From contig NC_049901.1 in the NCBI RefSeq assembly GCF_001411555.2, positions 10,178,681-10,242,680 of the forward strand: a DNA stretch of 64,000 bases, in the 5' to 3' direction. Position numbers and translations under genes: made by a program. The DNA comes from Juglans regia (taxonomy: Eukaryota; Streptophyta; Magnoliopsida; Fagales; Juglandaceae). A model generated the notes under the pieces. That model did no database searches. It saw only the letters and a program-made list of their open reading frames with translations, and was not told where the DNA came from. Below, one piece after another: positions 1 through 11,069 of the stretch. The first letter of the stretch is position 1, and each line of letters opens with the position of its first letter.

Positions 1-385
1 ATTTAAACCACCGTGAAGCCCTCTAGCAACCATTACACATACATCACACAATCCAGCGTTGCAGCACATGTAGCACTCGCCACCAGCGGCTGTTCAGCAA
101 TCCAGACGAGAACCCCTAGCGTACGAACGACCATGGTGCTACACCGAGAGCCAAGCAAGTCGGGAACCATTGTGAGCCACCTGGAAACAACAAAAAGACC
201 TATGTTTTTACACCACCAAAACAGAGCACCCATTGCACCTTTAAACCAACTCGCAAGACGCTGCCTACCACCAAGCCATACCGTCAGCTTCATTGCACTC
301 GCCGCCGTGTCCCAACGTGCCCAACCACCTTGGTCCATTCACAACGCCACTGATTGCCACACGAAGCAGCCAAAGTCTTACTGAG

Positions 386-438
<53 letters not shown>

Positions 439-496
439 GTTCTGCAGTTTTGGAAAGCAGCCTCTAGTCCTCACCGAAAACCTTAGCGACAAACCA
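1..496 (+). repeat. probable inner part of a long LTR, upstream of the chromovirus insertion
   Basis: No known protein is recognisable. The segment is C-rich with a proline/serine-type open frame and ends in a CT run, a composition like the GC-rich leader of the solo LTRs at 1482-3712 and 12792-19137. The sequence resuming after the inserted chromovirus, clearly LTR-like from about 8265, belongs to that LTR group. I infer that 1-496 and 8038-9520 are one interrupted long LTR in plus orientation. The left end lies outside the window. Confidence 0.4.
389..435. repeat. (CT)n microsatellite
   Basis: About 23 uninterrupted CT units. The open frames on both strands here only reflect the repeat. 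Confidence 0.97.
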
Positions 497-933
497 TGAT
501 AAGCCATGACGTTCAGCCAGAGGTTTCAAGCCAAATCCCAAATATTTGGGAGGAGGTTAGACGGGCGACGCAAACAGGACATAAAAAACGTATTGCGTGG
601 GAGTAGCGTGCATGCGTGCATGGATTGGGTCTTAGCAGTTGGAGATATTTATGCTTGATTTTATCTTTTTGTTGCATTTTATTTCAGTTAGTACGTGGAG
701 TCTATTTTTATTATTTCATTTCTAGGCGTCGGTTACTGGTAGTGGCCTTAAGTTGTTCCTCTGTTTTTGACATATTCTGTTTTTCAGTTTTATGATTAGG
801 GTTTGTTGTTTAAGCAGCCGTGGATTATAAATGAAGCATAGAAAAAATTATTTCAGTAAAATTGTGGAACATTCTCACTCGAAGAGGATATTTTCTTAAA
901 GTGTTTGTCATTTACGTTACACGGGTCCTATCA
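497..933 (+). repeat. 5' LTR of the chromovirus
   Basis: Starts TGATAAGCC and ends CCTATCA, exactly the length of the 3' copy at 7601-8037. It follows the TSD copy AACCA directly. Confidence 0.95.
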
Positions 934-934
934 T

Positions 935-947
935 TAGCCTAAGAGCC
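935..947 (+). other. degraded primer-binding site (initiator Met-tRNA type)
   Basis: TAGCCTAAGAGCC starts 2 bp after the 5' LTR. It matches the common plant site TGGTATCAGAGCC at about 9 of 13 positions, and the following CAGGTTACTATGG is the usual leader context. Several mismatches suggest it no longer primes well. Confidence 0.7.
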
Positions 948-955
948 AGGTTACT

Positions 956-1481
956 ATGGAAACCAACAAGGAGCGTATTGAGCACTTGGAGTCTGGGCTC
1001 GATGCAGTTTAGGAGGGACTACAACGAATGGAGTTTGGTATGAATGACAAACTACACCATTTGGAGGAAGCTCTCAATCGACTTTCGAATGTGTTGCTCT
1101 CTAACCCGGAGTCCTTAAATCATGGCAATCACCACCAAGAAAACCAAGATGGAGGGCGGCTGGTCGTCTCGTCCAAATCAGCCAAGCTAGAATTTCCATG
1201 CTTCTTTGGAGATGATCCAACAGAATGGTTCAATCTGGTGGAACAATTCTTTGAATACCAAGGCACTGCAGAAAACCAAAAAATTCTCATGGCTGCCTGC
1301 CAATTTGAAGGGAGGCCAACTAGTGGTGGCAGTGGCTTCTCAGGATGTTACAGGAAGGACACGTAATTTCTTGGGAAAACTTTGAAGAGGAATTATGGGC
1401 TCTCTTTGGACCATAAGGATGCGAAGACATTGATGAATCTCTCTCACAATCAGGCAACTGGGAACATTGAGAGACTATCAA
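956..1481 (+). pseudogene. chromovirus gag, N-terminal part
   Basis: The frame opens at the ATG at 956 with a short coiled-coil-like stretch (TNKERIEHLESG), then a TAG stop near 1011, and continues through LEFPCFFGDDPTEWFNLVEQ, the typical start of a gypsy capsid domain. A frameshift near 1320 moves the reading into another frame. Gag would form the virus-like particle. Coding is cut at 1481, where the solo LTR 1482-3712 inserted; the remainder of gag resumes at 3718. Identification rests on the P-x-F-x-G-D-D-P-x-E-W-F signature. Confidence 0.85.
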
Positions 1482-3712
1482 TGTGATACCCTGTATTTAC
1501 GTGTATTTTGACCAAGTAATTATTGCATGTTTTAAGATTATGGGCTTTCTTGTTTTAAATTTTAGATGATTTACGTGGTATTATTTTAAGATTTTTAATT
1601 GTTAATTCAATGTGTTTTCGTGTTATTAATTATTGTTTATTATTTAAATTTCTCTTTATTTTAAATTAGTTTATTGTTGGATTTAATTATTTAATTTTTA
1701 TTTAGTCATTGTGTTTAAATTAATTTATTTAAATTGTCGTTTTGAAATCATTTTTGTTGGATCAGTTTCGAGACCCCGAGTTGAAAGATTGGATCTCATT
1801 TCTTTCCATTCCCTTTTATTTTTCCTCTTTTATTTTTCCCTTTTCTCTTTTTCTTCTTTCTTTTTCTTCCTTTTCTTTCTTCCTCCCGTGCGCAAAGCCC
1901 TCCCTTCTCCCCCGTCCGTTTGCATCGTCCTCCCATAGCGTCGTCATGTGCCATCCATTGCCGTCACTGTCCCTCCTCTTTTCTTCACCTCCGGTTGGTG
2001 ACCTCACCCATCCATTTTCAGCTCCTCCCTCGCCGCCAATCTCCCCCAGGCATGGCTTCAAGCTGCGGCCCTCTTTCGTTCCAGCTCCACTGTTGCGCCG
2101 CCATTGGCCACCACCTTTTCAACACAGCACTGGTAGCCTCCTAGCTACCTAACCCACCCATCCTCAGCTTTGATCCGCCTCCAGTGAAGTCCAACCATTT
2201 CATTTTCCGATTTGAGCTTTGTGGACTACAATTGCCGCCCACGTTGCCACCCACGGCCAATGACCACCACTACTAGCCCCACCAACACCTCTAAGCATTT
2301 CCCTAGTAATCTCAAGTGTTTGTTTGTCCCTGTTTAAAATTAGATTTTTGAAACCTACGGCCATAGTCCAAAATACATTGTTTCATTGTTGTGCTGCCAC
2401 TTCTAGCATCTACATGATCATTTGAAAAGTATATTATAATGCTGTAAGTATATTTTCAAAGAACTTTTGAGATTTAAATGTATTTTTGCACTAACTCATA
2501 TTTACTGTGAACTGATTTTGTTGTGCCAAACTGAGTCCAAAAAGTAAGGGGGTCGGTTGGATTGGAGGATGAAATTATTTGTGTGATTGGATTATGCTGG
2601 GATTTGTTGGCTGTTGGATATTTGTGTCGTGTCATATACATTTCATAATTGCACGCATGTTCATTTTTATAAATGAAAACTTGATTTTCGCATAATTGCA
2701 TGCATGTTCATGTGTATATTTGAAAACTGGATTTTCAAGTAAGAAATGGTTTTTGGGTGCGTGCGTATCACGACCCCAAGTCGAGATGGGACATTATCTC
2801 GGTGGAGCTCCTCTGGTCACTTGGGAGTGGAATATATTGAGTGACATCCCCTAGGTTGTCACTGGGAGGTAACGGGATCGGATGGGATGGTAACACTCTC
2901 GTGCTAACTCTATGGCCCCTCTTGCTGGAGGGGGTTAGAGGATACTTGGCGACAAACGCGCTGGATGCGAAACTGAGTATCACTCGTTAAGATGTCATTC
3001 GCACGGTCGTTACCCGTGGTGTGACGAAGGAAGCCAGAATGTGCAGATGGTCCCTAGGGAAGATCATGGTGCATACAGTTAAAATTGGATTAATGAGCTA
3101 TTTTCTAGAAAAAATGATGGATTATTGTTCTGGGCCATTTTTTTCGTAAATGGTGGGAAATGTTTTAATAGAATGTTTTGGGCCAAAATGAGATTTTGGC
3201 TTGCGTTGGAAAATATTCATTTTCAGAAAAAATGATGTTTTGGGTCTAATGCATATTTCATCATATGCATGCATAATTGTTGGTTGCATTAATGCATTTT
3301 TATCTCGTGGGTTGTTTGGATTATTACTTACATGCGGTATCATTTTATGGTATCGCAGATTTTGATGCAGATGATGCTGATGTTGAGCCTGAGGATTTGG
3401 CTCTGCCGGAGGAATGATTTGGGATCACTCGCTCGTGTTTGAGATTTGTTTCCCGCTTGTTGAATTATATATTTTGGAATTATTATGTTTTTATGGGATA
3501 ACTGTATTACTCTTTATAACGTTTTGTTTTAAGTGAATGTGTATTAAACTATTATGGTATTTAGTCAACGTATTTAAATTATCGGTTGCTTTTGTTGTAC
3601 ATTGTTGCATATACACACAGTAGACACTTTTTGTTGGGATGTGTGACCGTATTGTCATCATCCGGGCGCCTCGATTCTTGAGTTTTTGTACGTGGGGGTC
3701 GGGGGCGCCACA
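1482..3712 (+). mobile_element. solo LTR (2231 bp) inserted in the chromovirus gag
   Basis: Begins TGTGATACCC, ends GGCGCCACA and is flanked by the exact 5-bp TSD ATCAA (1477-1481 and 3713-3717). No internal retroelement domain is present, so it is a solo LTR left by LTR-LTR recombination. It contains a long pyrimidine tract (about 1795-1900), a GC-rich block and a CTAGTAATCTCAAGTGTTTG segment shared, in reverse, with the solo LTR 12792-19137 (around 18240-18300). Open frames at 1711-2152 are low-complexity. The parent clade is not determined; LTRs this long occur in Tekay/Del, Athila and Tat/Ogre lineages. Confidence 0.92.
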
Positions 3713-3717
3713 ATCAA

Positions 3718-4435
3718 CGCGAGTTTGAGAAGCTCGGCAACAAGTTGTGTGGATGGATGTAAAAGACATTGGTGGGGACGGTCATGGGCAGCTTGAAGGC
3801 TAAGATTTCTGATGGGATACGCGGCTGAGATTTTTGTTGGGATACATATGTTTAAACCACAATTACTCAAGGTGGCCATTAATTTAGCACGAATGTAAGA
3901 CGAGCAACTTACATGACAGCAACGGTTCACGTGACCACCACCCACAAGAGCTCCTCTAGCTCTTCCACAAACCATGCGTGTAGCTCCTGCTGTTCCAATC
4001 AGGCACTTAACATGGGAAGAAATGCAAAAGAGAAGGGATCATGGTCTCTGTTTCAACTGCAATCAACGCTTCACTGCTGGACATAGATGTCAAAAACCGC
4101 AGTTATTACACTTGGAGGGGCATACGGGTAACGTGATATGCGAAGACATTACTGATCAACAGATGTTGGAGGAAGACCAAGGTGGAGATACAGGGGAAGT
4201 ACAAGAACCTGAACTGGAAACCGAAATCACGTTGCATGCTTTAACCGGATGGACGGGTCCAAGAACCATGCGCATAACAACAAGAATGGGCTCTCACGAA
4301 GTAGTGGTTTTGGTTGATAGTGGTTTTACGCAAAATTTCATCAGCGATCGTTTGGCAAACATGCTCTGGTTGCCAGTTGTACCTACAGAGGCAGTTTCTG
4401 TCCAGGTGGCCAATGGACAAAGACTAAAGTGGTAG
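3718..4435 (+). pseudogene. chromovirus gag end, zinc knuckle and aspartic protease
   Basis: After the solo LTR, gag continues (FEKLGNKL) with several stops to about 3970, then an open stretch of about 150 codons from 3974. This contains a CCHC-type knuckle, CFNCNQRFTAGHRC, and the retropepsin active site VVLVDSGFTQNFIS, in which the usual D-S/T-G is kept as DSG. Gag binds RNA and the protease would cut the polyprotein. A stop at 4433 breaks the frame before the reverse transcriptase. The start at 3974 is not a true gene start. Confidence 0.88.
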
Positions 4436-7400
4436 GAGCATTATGATGAGGTACGAGTGGAGCTACAAGGTACCGCGTTTTACCTCACCCTTTTTTCTCT
4501 ACCCTTAATAGGTCTAGATCTTGTACTTGGTGTGCAATGGCTTGAAATGCTTGGCTCCATGGTCTGTAACTCGAAACAATTGACCATGGACTTTATTTGA
4601 GAAAATCAAGACCGAAGGCTACAAGGTGTAGATGTGCAAGCAATTCAAGTGGCTTCACCAAACGAAATATCGAAGGAGCTCCGCATAGGGCATGCGTTAT
4701 TTACGATATACTTTCAACCAACCCTGGGATCAGGCTCACATGATGCACCACTTGATGATAAGTAGCTAGATATGCAGAGGTTGCTGAAAGATTATGAGGA
4801 TGTGTTCCAGCAGCCCTCAAGTCTGCCACCAGGGCGCGAGGTAGAGCATTGCATTACGCTCAAGGAGGGGACCGGGCCAATCAATGTATGCTCATATCAA
4901 TATGCCCATTTTTAGAAGGAAGAAATTGAAAAAACAAGTTCATGAGATGCTGAATTCCAGCCTCATTCGTCTAAGCACAAGTCCGTTTTCGTCGCCAATA
5001 TTATTGGTAAAGAAAAAGGATGGAAGTTGGCAATTTTGCACAAACTACTGTGCACTCAATACCGCCACCATCAATGACCGATTTCCCATCTCGATGGTAG
5101 ATGACATGTTGGATGAATTGCATGGCCCATCATACTTTACCAAGCTTGATCTAAGGGCTGGATATCACCAAGTGAGAGTAAATCCTTCAGACATACTCAA
5201 AACTGCTTTTCGTACTCACAACGGTCATTACGAATATTTAGTTATACCATTTGGCCTATGTAATGCACCATCTACATTCCAAGCCATCATGAACTCTATA
5301 TTTCGATCTTATCTTTGAAAGTTTATTTTGGTTTTCTTCGATGATATTCTCGTATATAGTTCTACTTGGGATAGGCATGTGGTGCATGTTAAATAAACCT
5401 TGGAGATTTTGAGGCAGCATCAATTTTTTGCCAAGGCCAGCAAGTGTGCATTCAGCCAACAGGAGTTAGAATATTTGGGACACATTGTTAGTCCTCAGGG
5501 AGTGAAGGCCGATAATCACAAAATTGCCACCATGGTGGCGTGGCCTCAACCAACTAATATTTATGAATTACGTGATTTTTTTGGCTTGACAGGATATTAA
5601 GGGAAATTTGTTCAGAATTATGGCATCATCGCTCGACCCCTTACCAACCTCCTCAAGAAAGGGAAGTTCGGATGGAATGAGGACGCCGAAGGAGCCTTCA
5701 CAACTCTTAAGCAAGCGATGACCACCACACCTATTTTGGTGATGCCCAATTTCAATGAGCCATTCACCATAGAAATGGACGCTGCAGGGGAGGGAATAGG
5801 CGCGATCTTAACTCAACAAGGCAATCCCATCGCCTTTATGAGCCATGCACTGGGAGTTACAAAAAAATATGGTCCACCTATGCCAAAGAAATGCTTGCAA
5901 TTGTGGAGGCTATACGAGTATGGCGACCATATTTATTGGGGAGGAAGTTCTTCATCCAAACTGACCAATGCAACTTAAAATATTTTTTGGAACAACGTTT
6001 GGCAACACTGGGGCAGTAAAAATGGGTAGCGAAATTACTAGGCTACGATTATGAGATCACCTATCGCCCATACCGTGAAAATTTAGTTGCGGATGCCCTC
6101 TCACGCAAGCCCAATAGTCCAGTCCTCAATCACCTCCATGTACCCACCATAACAATGTGGGATGAAGTTCGGAAGGCATACGAAGGAGATCCATACATTC
6201 AGTCAGTCGCTCAAGTGGCCAAGAGTCAAACCGAAGGGCCATATACACAACAATAGGGGTTATTTTATTTCAAAGGCAAGGTACTCATTCCTTTCCAAGG
6301 GGAGTTGCGGAAAAGGTTGCTACATGAGGCTGAAGACACAAAAATTGGGGGGCATTCAGGAGTGTTACGAATGTTCAAGTGGCTGGCTCAACAGTTTTAT
6401 TGGCCAAAAATGTATTGAGAAGTCCGCGAATACATCAAGCGCTGTGAAGTATGCCAAAAGATGAAATCCGAGACACTCTCACCTACAGGACTTCTCCAAC
6501 CGTTGCCCATTCCTTGCCAAGTATGGGATGATATCACTCTCGACTTCATTGAAGGACTGCCCATGTCCCACGACAAGGACACAATATTGATGGTAGTGGA
6601 CAGGTTGAGTAAAGCTGCACATTTCTTAACCTTAATTCATCCATTTACTGCAAAAGGTGTGGCTGAAAAATTTGTGGAAAGGGTTATCAAGTTGCATGGC
6701 CTGCCAAAATCTATCATCAATGATTACGATCTAGTCTTCATTAACAGGTTTTGGCAATAATTTTTTCAAATGTCAGGCATAAAGTTACAACTTAGCTCCT
6801 CTTATCATCTGCAAACTGATAGACAAACGGAAGTAGTCAACCGGTGTATCGAGTAGTATCTTCGTTGTTTTGTGCATCAATGGCAGCACAAGTGGAGTGC
6901 CTATCTTCCTTGGGCTGGGTTATGGTATAATACAAGGTACCATGCCTCAACGGGAATGACTCCATTTCAAGCTTTATATGGGCATCCACCTCCCTCAGTC
7001 CCACTTTATCATAACGGTTTTTCTTTCGTCAACGAAGTGGATGAGCACCTGACAACTAGAGACGAGATACTACGGCAGCTCAAAGCCAATCTGGAAGCCT
7101 CCATCAATCGTATGAAACAAATAGCTGATCAAAAGAGGAGGGATGTCACGTTCGAAGTAGGTGAAATGGTGTTTCTCAAGTTGCATCCCTATCGGCAACA
7201 ATTAGTTTTTAAACATGCCCACCAAAAGCTTGCCAATCGATTTTATGGGCTGTATCCTGTGTTACAAGAAATTGGAGCAGTTGCTTACAAACTTCAGCTG
7301 CCAATGGGAGCCCGCATTCATCTAGTTTTTCACATTTCCCTCTTAAAGAAAGTTATTGGGTGGAGTACACTGCCTTCTACTGAGTTGTCGCCAGTAAATG

Positions 7401-7560
7401 ATGAAGGGATGATCGTACTTGAGCCTTAGTACATTTTGGATACCCGTTGGGTCAAATGGGGAAAGAAGTTTGAAGAAGAACACTTGGTTCAATGGAAACA
7501 TTTGCCAGCTAAATAGGCCATGTGGGAGATGCACCTCATTGCTGGAACAATTTCCAGATG
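4436..7560 (+). pseudogene. chromovirus pol: RT, RNase H, integrase, chromodomain
   Basis: Reverse transcriptase: [17 protein letters not shown] (about 4980), [15 protein letters not shown] (about 5136) and the catalytic FFDDILVY (about 5336). RNase H begins near 5750 with the EMDAAGEGIGAILTQ strand. Integrase has an HHCC-type segment (about 6320-6465) and a core with DDITLDFIEGLP, then LPKSIINDYDLVFINRFW. The C-terminal module ends with ILDTRWVK and EEHLVQWKHLP (about 7437-7515), a degraded chromodomain. At least eight stops or frameshifts interrupt it, including stops at about 5316, 5600, 6414 and 6758. Order RT-RH-INT plus chromodomain is diagnostic of a chromovirus. Confidence 0.93.
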
Positions 7561-7587
7561 TGGACCTTACAGACAAGAGTCCATCCG

Positions 7588-7600
7588 GTGGGGGAAGTAT
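7588..7600 (+). other. polypurine tract
   Basis: GTGGGGGAAGTAT abuts the start of the 3' LTR and is the expected plus-strand primer site. Confidence 0.85.
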
Positions 7601-8037
7601 TGATAAGCCACGATGTTCAGCCGGAGGTTTCAAGCCAAATCCCAAATATTTGGGAGGAGGTTAGACGGGCGACGCAAACGTGATGTAAAAAATGTAGTGC
7701 ATGAGAGTAGCATGCATGCGTGCATCCGCTGAGTCTTAGCAGTTGGAGATATTTATTCTTGATGTTATTTTTCTGTTGCATTTTATTTCAGTTAGTATGT
7801 GGAGTCTATTTCTATTATTTCATTTGTAGGCGTCGGTTACTGGTAGTGGCCTTAGGTTGTTCCTCTGTTTTTGGCATACTCTGTTTTTCAGTTTTATGAT
7901 TATGGTCTGCTATTTAAGCATCTGTGGATTATCAATGAAGCATAGAAAAAATTATTGTAGTAAAATTGTGGAACATTCTCACCCGAAGAGGATATTTTCT
8001 TGAAGTGTTTGTCATTTACGTTACACGAGACCTATCA
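7601..8037 (+). repeat. 3' LTR of the chromovirus
   Basis: Full-length match to 497-933 in the same orientation, ending CCTATCA, followed at once by the TSD AACCA. Confidence 0.95.
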
Positions 8038-8042
8038 AACCA

Positions 8043-9520
8043 CGTCACATAACTCCTCGTAAGTCCACCTTGCCTCTCCAATGGTTAGCATGACTGCGAT
8101 TTAATCCCATCGATACCATGTTATGTAAATACCCTCTAATAAGTGTTGATCATTGGATTAATATTTTAGGATATGATTGTGATGAAAACAAGAGAAATTA
8201 GGTGTTTGAAGGTAGAAAATAATTCAAACTTTGATTTATCAGTTGGAGATATTTTTAGTAGATATCAATTATTTTGGAGTGAAGATACTTTTAGGGTTTC
8301 AAGGATTTTAGATTTTTAGGAAAAATAGTTTATTTTAGTGTTTTAGGCTTAATATCAAAATATACATTTAATTAGAGATTTAACTAAGTTACGTGTCTAT
8401 TTTATAGGTAACGATTGATATTTGTAGGCACTCTGCTAAGAAAATTAAAAAAAGATAAAAAAAAGTCCAAGTAAGCGGGATTCCTATGCTAGAGATTTTG
8501 TAGAAAAGAAATAAAATGAGGTTGATTTTAGAAAATATGCATGTTGTGTTATGAAAAGAAATTTGAAGCAACCTCTGTTACTTGTTTTGTATTACTCATG
8601 AAATCTGTATGAAAGAGAAAAATATTGTTGTTATAACTGGTGTAGACATGAGAAAATTTTTGGTATCTGGTTTCTGAGCTATGCAAATAGAGCGAATATG
8701 AAATTTTAAAATTTGTGCATGTGATGTGAAGATATTCTGAATCTGTTTTTTAATATATATGTAAAATGATCTGACTTTGTTTAATAGTTTGTTTTGATAT
8801 TATGTGACATCTGAAAAATCTTTGGCATAACTTTATGATTCGATATCTAATTTTGTTTCTGTTCTATTTTGTTAAGGCACTGTCATGGGTATAATAGTAG
8901 TATACGCCCTGCTATGGGTATAAGAGTAGTATATAACCTTATCACGGGGGTTAAACATGACCTCTGTTATGATGTGACACTCTGATATGATATGAAGATG
9001 ATGTCTCAAGTTTTGATATGCAAAATGATTATTGATTAAAAATGTTTCTGAAAGTTTCGCTCTGATATTACATGTTTCGATTTTGCATTCTGAAAATAAA
9101 TATTTTGTTCTGTATTTTGAACTCTGTAAATGCTCATGTTTACATACTAGTATATGTTCTCCGCTTAATGAGTTGTTGATAACTCATCTCTTATCTCCAC
9201 AATATTATTTAGATAAATTGAATATTTTAGCTGAGGATCAAGATTAGGAAGCATGAGTGAGATAATTTAAGTATATTAGATTAAGCATACAAAGATGCCA
9301 TGGTTATTGAAGAATGTTATTCGGTAAATTCGTCGTGTTATGAAGACGGTATGTGAGAGGTTGATATTTATATTAAGATTTTGTGGTGAGATTAATTATA
9401 TTGAAGTAGTTGGTTTTAAACAATGAGTTGTAGGTGTAATTAAGAAATTTGAGTTTATATTTGTAATATGAAATATGATTTTAAGTGATAGTTAATAACT
9501 CTCCGACCCAATCTAGATCG
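8043..9520 (+). repeat. long-LTR fragment (3' part), continuation of 1-496
   Basis: From about 8265 on it runs parallel to the reverse complement of the solo LTR 12792-19137. Shared pieces include AAGCGGGATTCCTATGCTAG, the TTACTCATGAAATCTGTATGAA stretch, and the TATGTTCTCCGCTTAATGAG block near 9150. It stops at CTCCGACCC (about 9510), short of the GGGGCGTTACA end seen in the relative at 25917, so the 3' terminus is lost. No coding capacity. 8043-8260 is assigned here by position only. Confidence 0.75.
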
Positions 9521-9974
9521 TACTAGAATTAAAAATAAAAAAAGAAAAAGAAAAAGGGAGCATCCTATCTCTTAAGTCTTAACTTTTGATGCTGGATATA
9601 TCAATCGTCTGATTGAATTTTTTTTACTTCCATTATTCAGCATAATAAAAGAAAAGAAAAGGCAAGCGTTTGAGACATCAAAGAATTGGGCATCGTTGTT
9701 GGGCTTATAATTGTAAGTTGGGACAATTATTGGGTCGGGACTTTGCAGATTTTTACGTGGACCATAACCAATAATCCTAATTAAGTAAGTGTAAGAGTTC
9801 GTCACGGGAAAGACGGTTTTGGCATGTTTGAGTATTGATGTGATATCAAATGATTTGTAAATAATAATAAAAAATAATAATAAAATATTAAATAGTAATA
9901 TATAGTAGTAAAAGTAGTGAAACATAGGTGAAATTGTAATAATAAAATATTAAAAAGTAGTGGAGTGATTTTAG
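9521..9974. other. AT-rich spacer, nothing recognised
   Basis: No coding domain, RNA gene or terminal repeat could be recognised. The open frame on the minus strand is low-complexity (poly Y/I/L). Confidence 0.6.
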
Positions 9975-10350
9975 ATCTCGTTGATTTGGATATATAGTTA
10001 GATAATATGAGATGAGATGATATGAGAAATCTGTGAATAATAGTAGATAATTTGTGAATAATAGTGAAATAATTTGTATTAAGATTTTTATTAGATTTTG
10101 TAAAAGAAGTGAAAAATTGAATAAAAATATTATAAAGTTAAAATATTGTTAGAATATAATTTTTTAATATAAACTTTGTTTTGAGATGTGAAAAAGTAGA
10201 ATTATTTTTGTATTTTATATGAAAGTTTCGAAAAGTTGTAATGATTAGATAAAAAAGTATGAAAGAGAAATTGAAAAGTGTTTGTGTTTGAGTATTGTTT
10301 GGATGTTGAAATAAGATGAGATGAGACTAAGTGCTTATCCAAATGGGGCC
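9975..10350. mobile_element. MITE-like element, GAGATGAGATG family, copy 1
   Basis: Starts TTTGGATATATAGTTAGATA followed by ATGAGATGAGATGATATG and ends with AAGATGAGATGAGACTAAG plus TATCCAAATGGGGCC, an inverted arrangement of the TTTGGATA and GAGATGAG motifs. Internal AT-rich sequence is shared with copy 2 (for example GTGAAATAATTTGTATTAAG). Non-coding. TSD not resolved. Confidence 0.7.
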
Positions 10351-10452
10351 TAAATAAATAAGTAATAATCTCTCTTCTTATGCCTTCTTCTATCATTAGC
10401 TTAACCCTAAAAGGCATTCCCCTACAATATTAAAGTTTTGTAAGATTATAAA

Positions 10453-10790
10453 TTAAGATCTAGTTTGGATCATGTTGAGATGAAATAAGATGAGATGATA
10501 AATTTATGAATAATAATGAAATAGTTTATTAATAGTAGTGAAATGATTTGAATTAAGATGTTTTATGAGATTTTGAGAAGATAGAGAAAAAATTGAAAAA
10601 AAAATATTATAATTTAAAATATTATTAGAATATAGTTTTTAATTATTATTTTTGTTTTGAGACTTGAGAAATTTGAATTCCTTTTATGTTTTATTTGAAA
10701 GTTTGAGAAAATTATAATGATTAAGTAATGATAAGATAAAAAACTTGAAAATCTAAAATTCAAATTAAAATTGAAGAGTTGTTCAAGATT
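10453..10790. mobile_element. MITE-like element, GAGATGAGATG family, copy 2
   Basis: Begins TAGTTTGGATCATGTTGAGATG and AAGATGAGATGA, and runs parallel to copy 1 through the interior. The right end is degraded. Non-coding. Confidence 0.65.
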
Positions 10791-10823
10791 AGTTTTTACT
10801 TCGTCGACAAAACATATAATAAA

Positions 10824-10963
10824 AAATGCTATTCATCCTATTTTTATTTCTTTTAACTTGGCATCAAGTGACATGACAGATAATTGAAAATAATTATTTA
10901 ATTATTCGATGTCAAATCCAAAAACGATAAAAAATAATAATGAAAAGGATAACAAATAGCATT
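10824..10963. mobile_element. small foldback MITE
   Basis: The ends form an imperfect inverted repeat: AATGCTATTCATCC at the left and GGATAACAAATAGCATT at the right. Inside, TTGGCATCAAGTGACAT pairs imperfectly with ATTCGATGTCAAAT, so the whole 140 bp can fold. Flanks are A/T-rich (AATAAAA on both sides is a possible TSD). Confidence 0.6.
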
Positions 10964-10988
10964 ATTTAATAAAAGGTAAGCAAGTTCA

Positions 10989-11001
10989 AGAGAGGTAGTT
11001 T
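10989..11001 (+). repeat. candidate LINE target-site duplication (left copy)
   Basis: AGAGAGGTAGTTT matches 21232-21244 (AGAGAGGCAGTTT) at 12 of 13 positions and stands right after the poly(A) run of the LINE at the other end. Part of the match is low-complexity GA. Confidence 0.5.
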
Positions 11002-11069
11002 TAATGATGGGAAATATGGATTTTCTGGCAAGATGATTTACAAGTTACTACAGTAGATAACAGCAAGTT

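Larger units (their letters stand above)
497..8037 (+). mobile_element. complete but decayed Ty3/gypsy chromovirus (Reina-like)
   Basis: Both 437-bp LTRs, the primer-binding site, gag, protease, reverse transcriptase, RNase H, integrase, a degraded chromodomain and a polypurine tract are present in the usual order. The element is bounded by the 5-bp direct repeat AACCA (492-496 and 8038-8042). Subtracting the nested solo LTR and its TSD copy leaves about 5.3 kb, normal for a Reina-type chromovirus. By eye the two LTRs differ at about 40 of 437 positions (roughly 91 % identity). Every coding frame has stops or frameshifts, so the element cannot move by itself. The clade is inferred from short LTRs plus a C-terminal chromodomain. 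Confidence 0.95.

Noticed and set aside
13..384. Open frame of 123 codons, Ser/Thr/Pro-rich
   Set aside because: No domain or homology recognised. It overlaps an opposite frame of similar length and lies in LTR-like DNA, so it is likely composition-driven.
1711..2152. Overlapping plus-strand open frames rich in F, S and P
   Set aside because: They come from the pyrimidine tract of the solo LTR 1482-3712 and have no domain.
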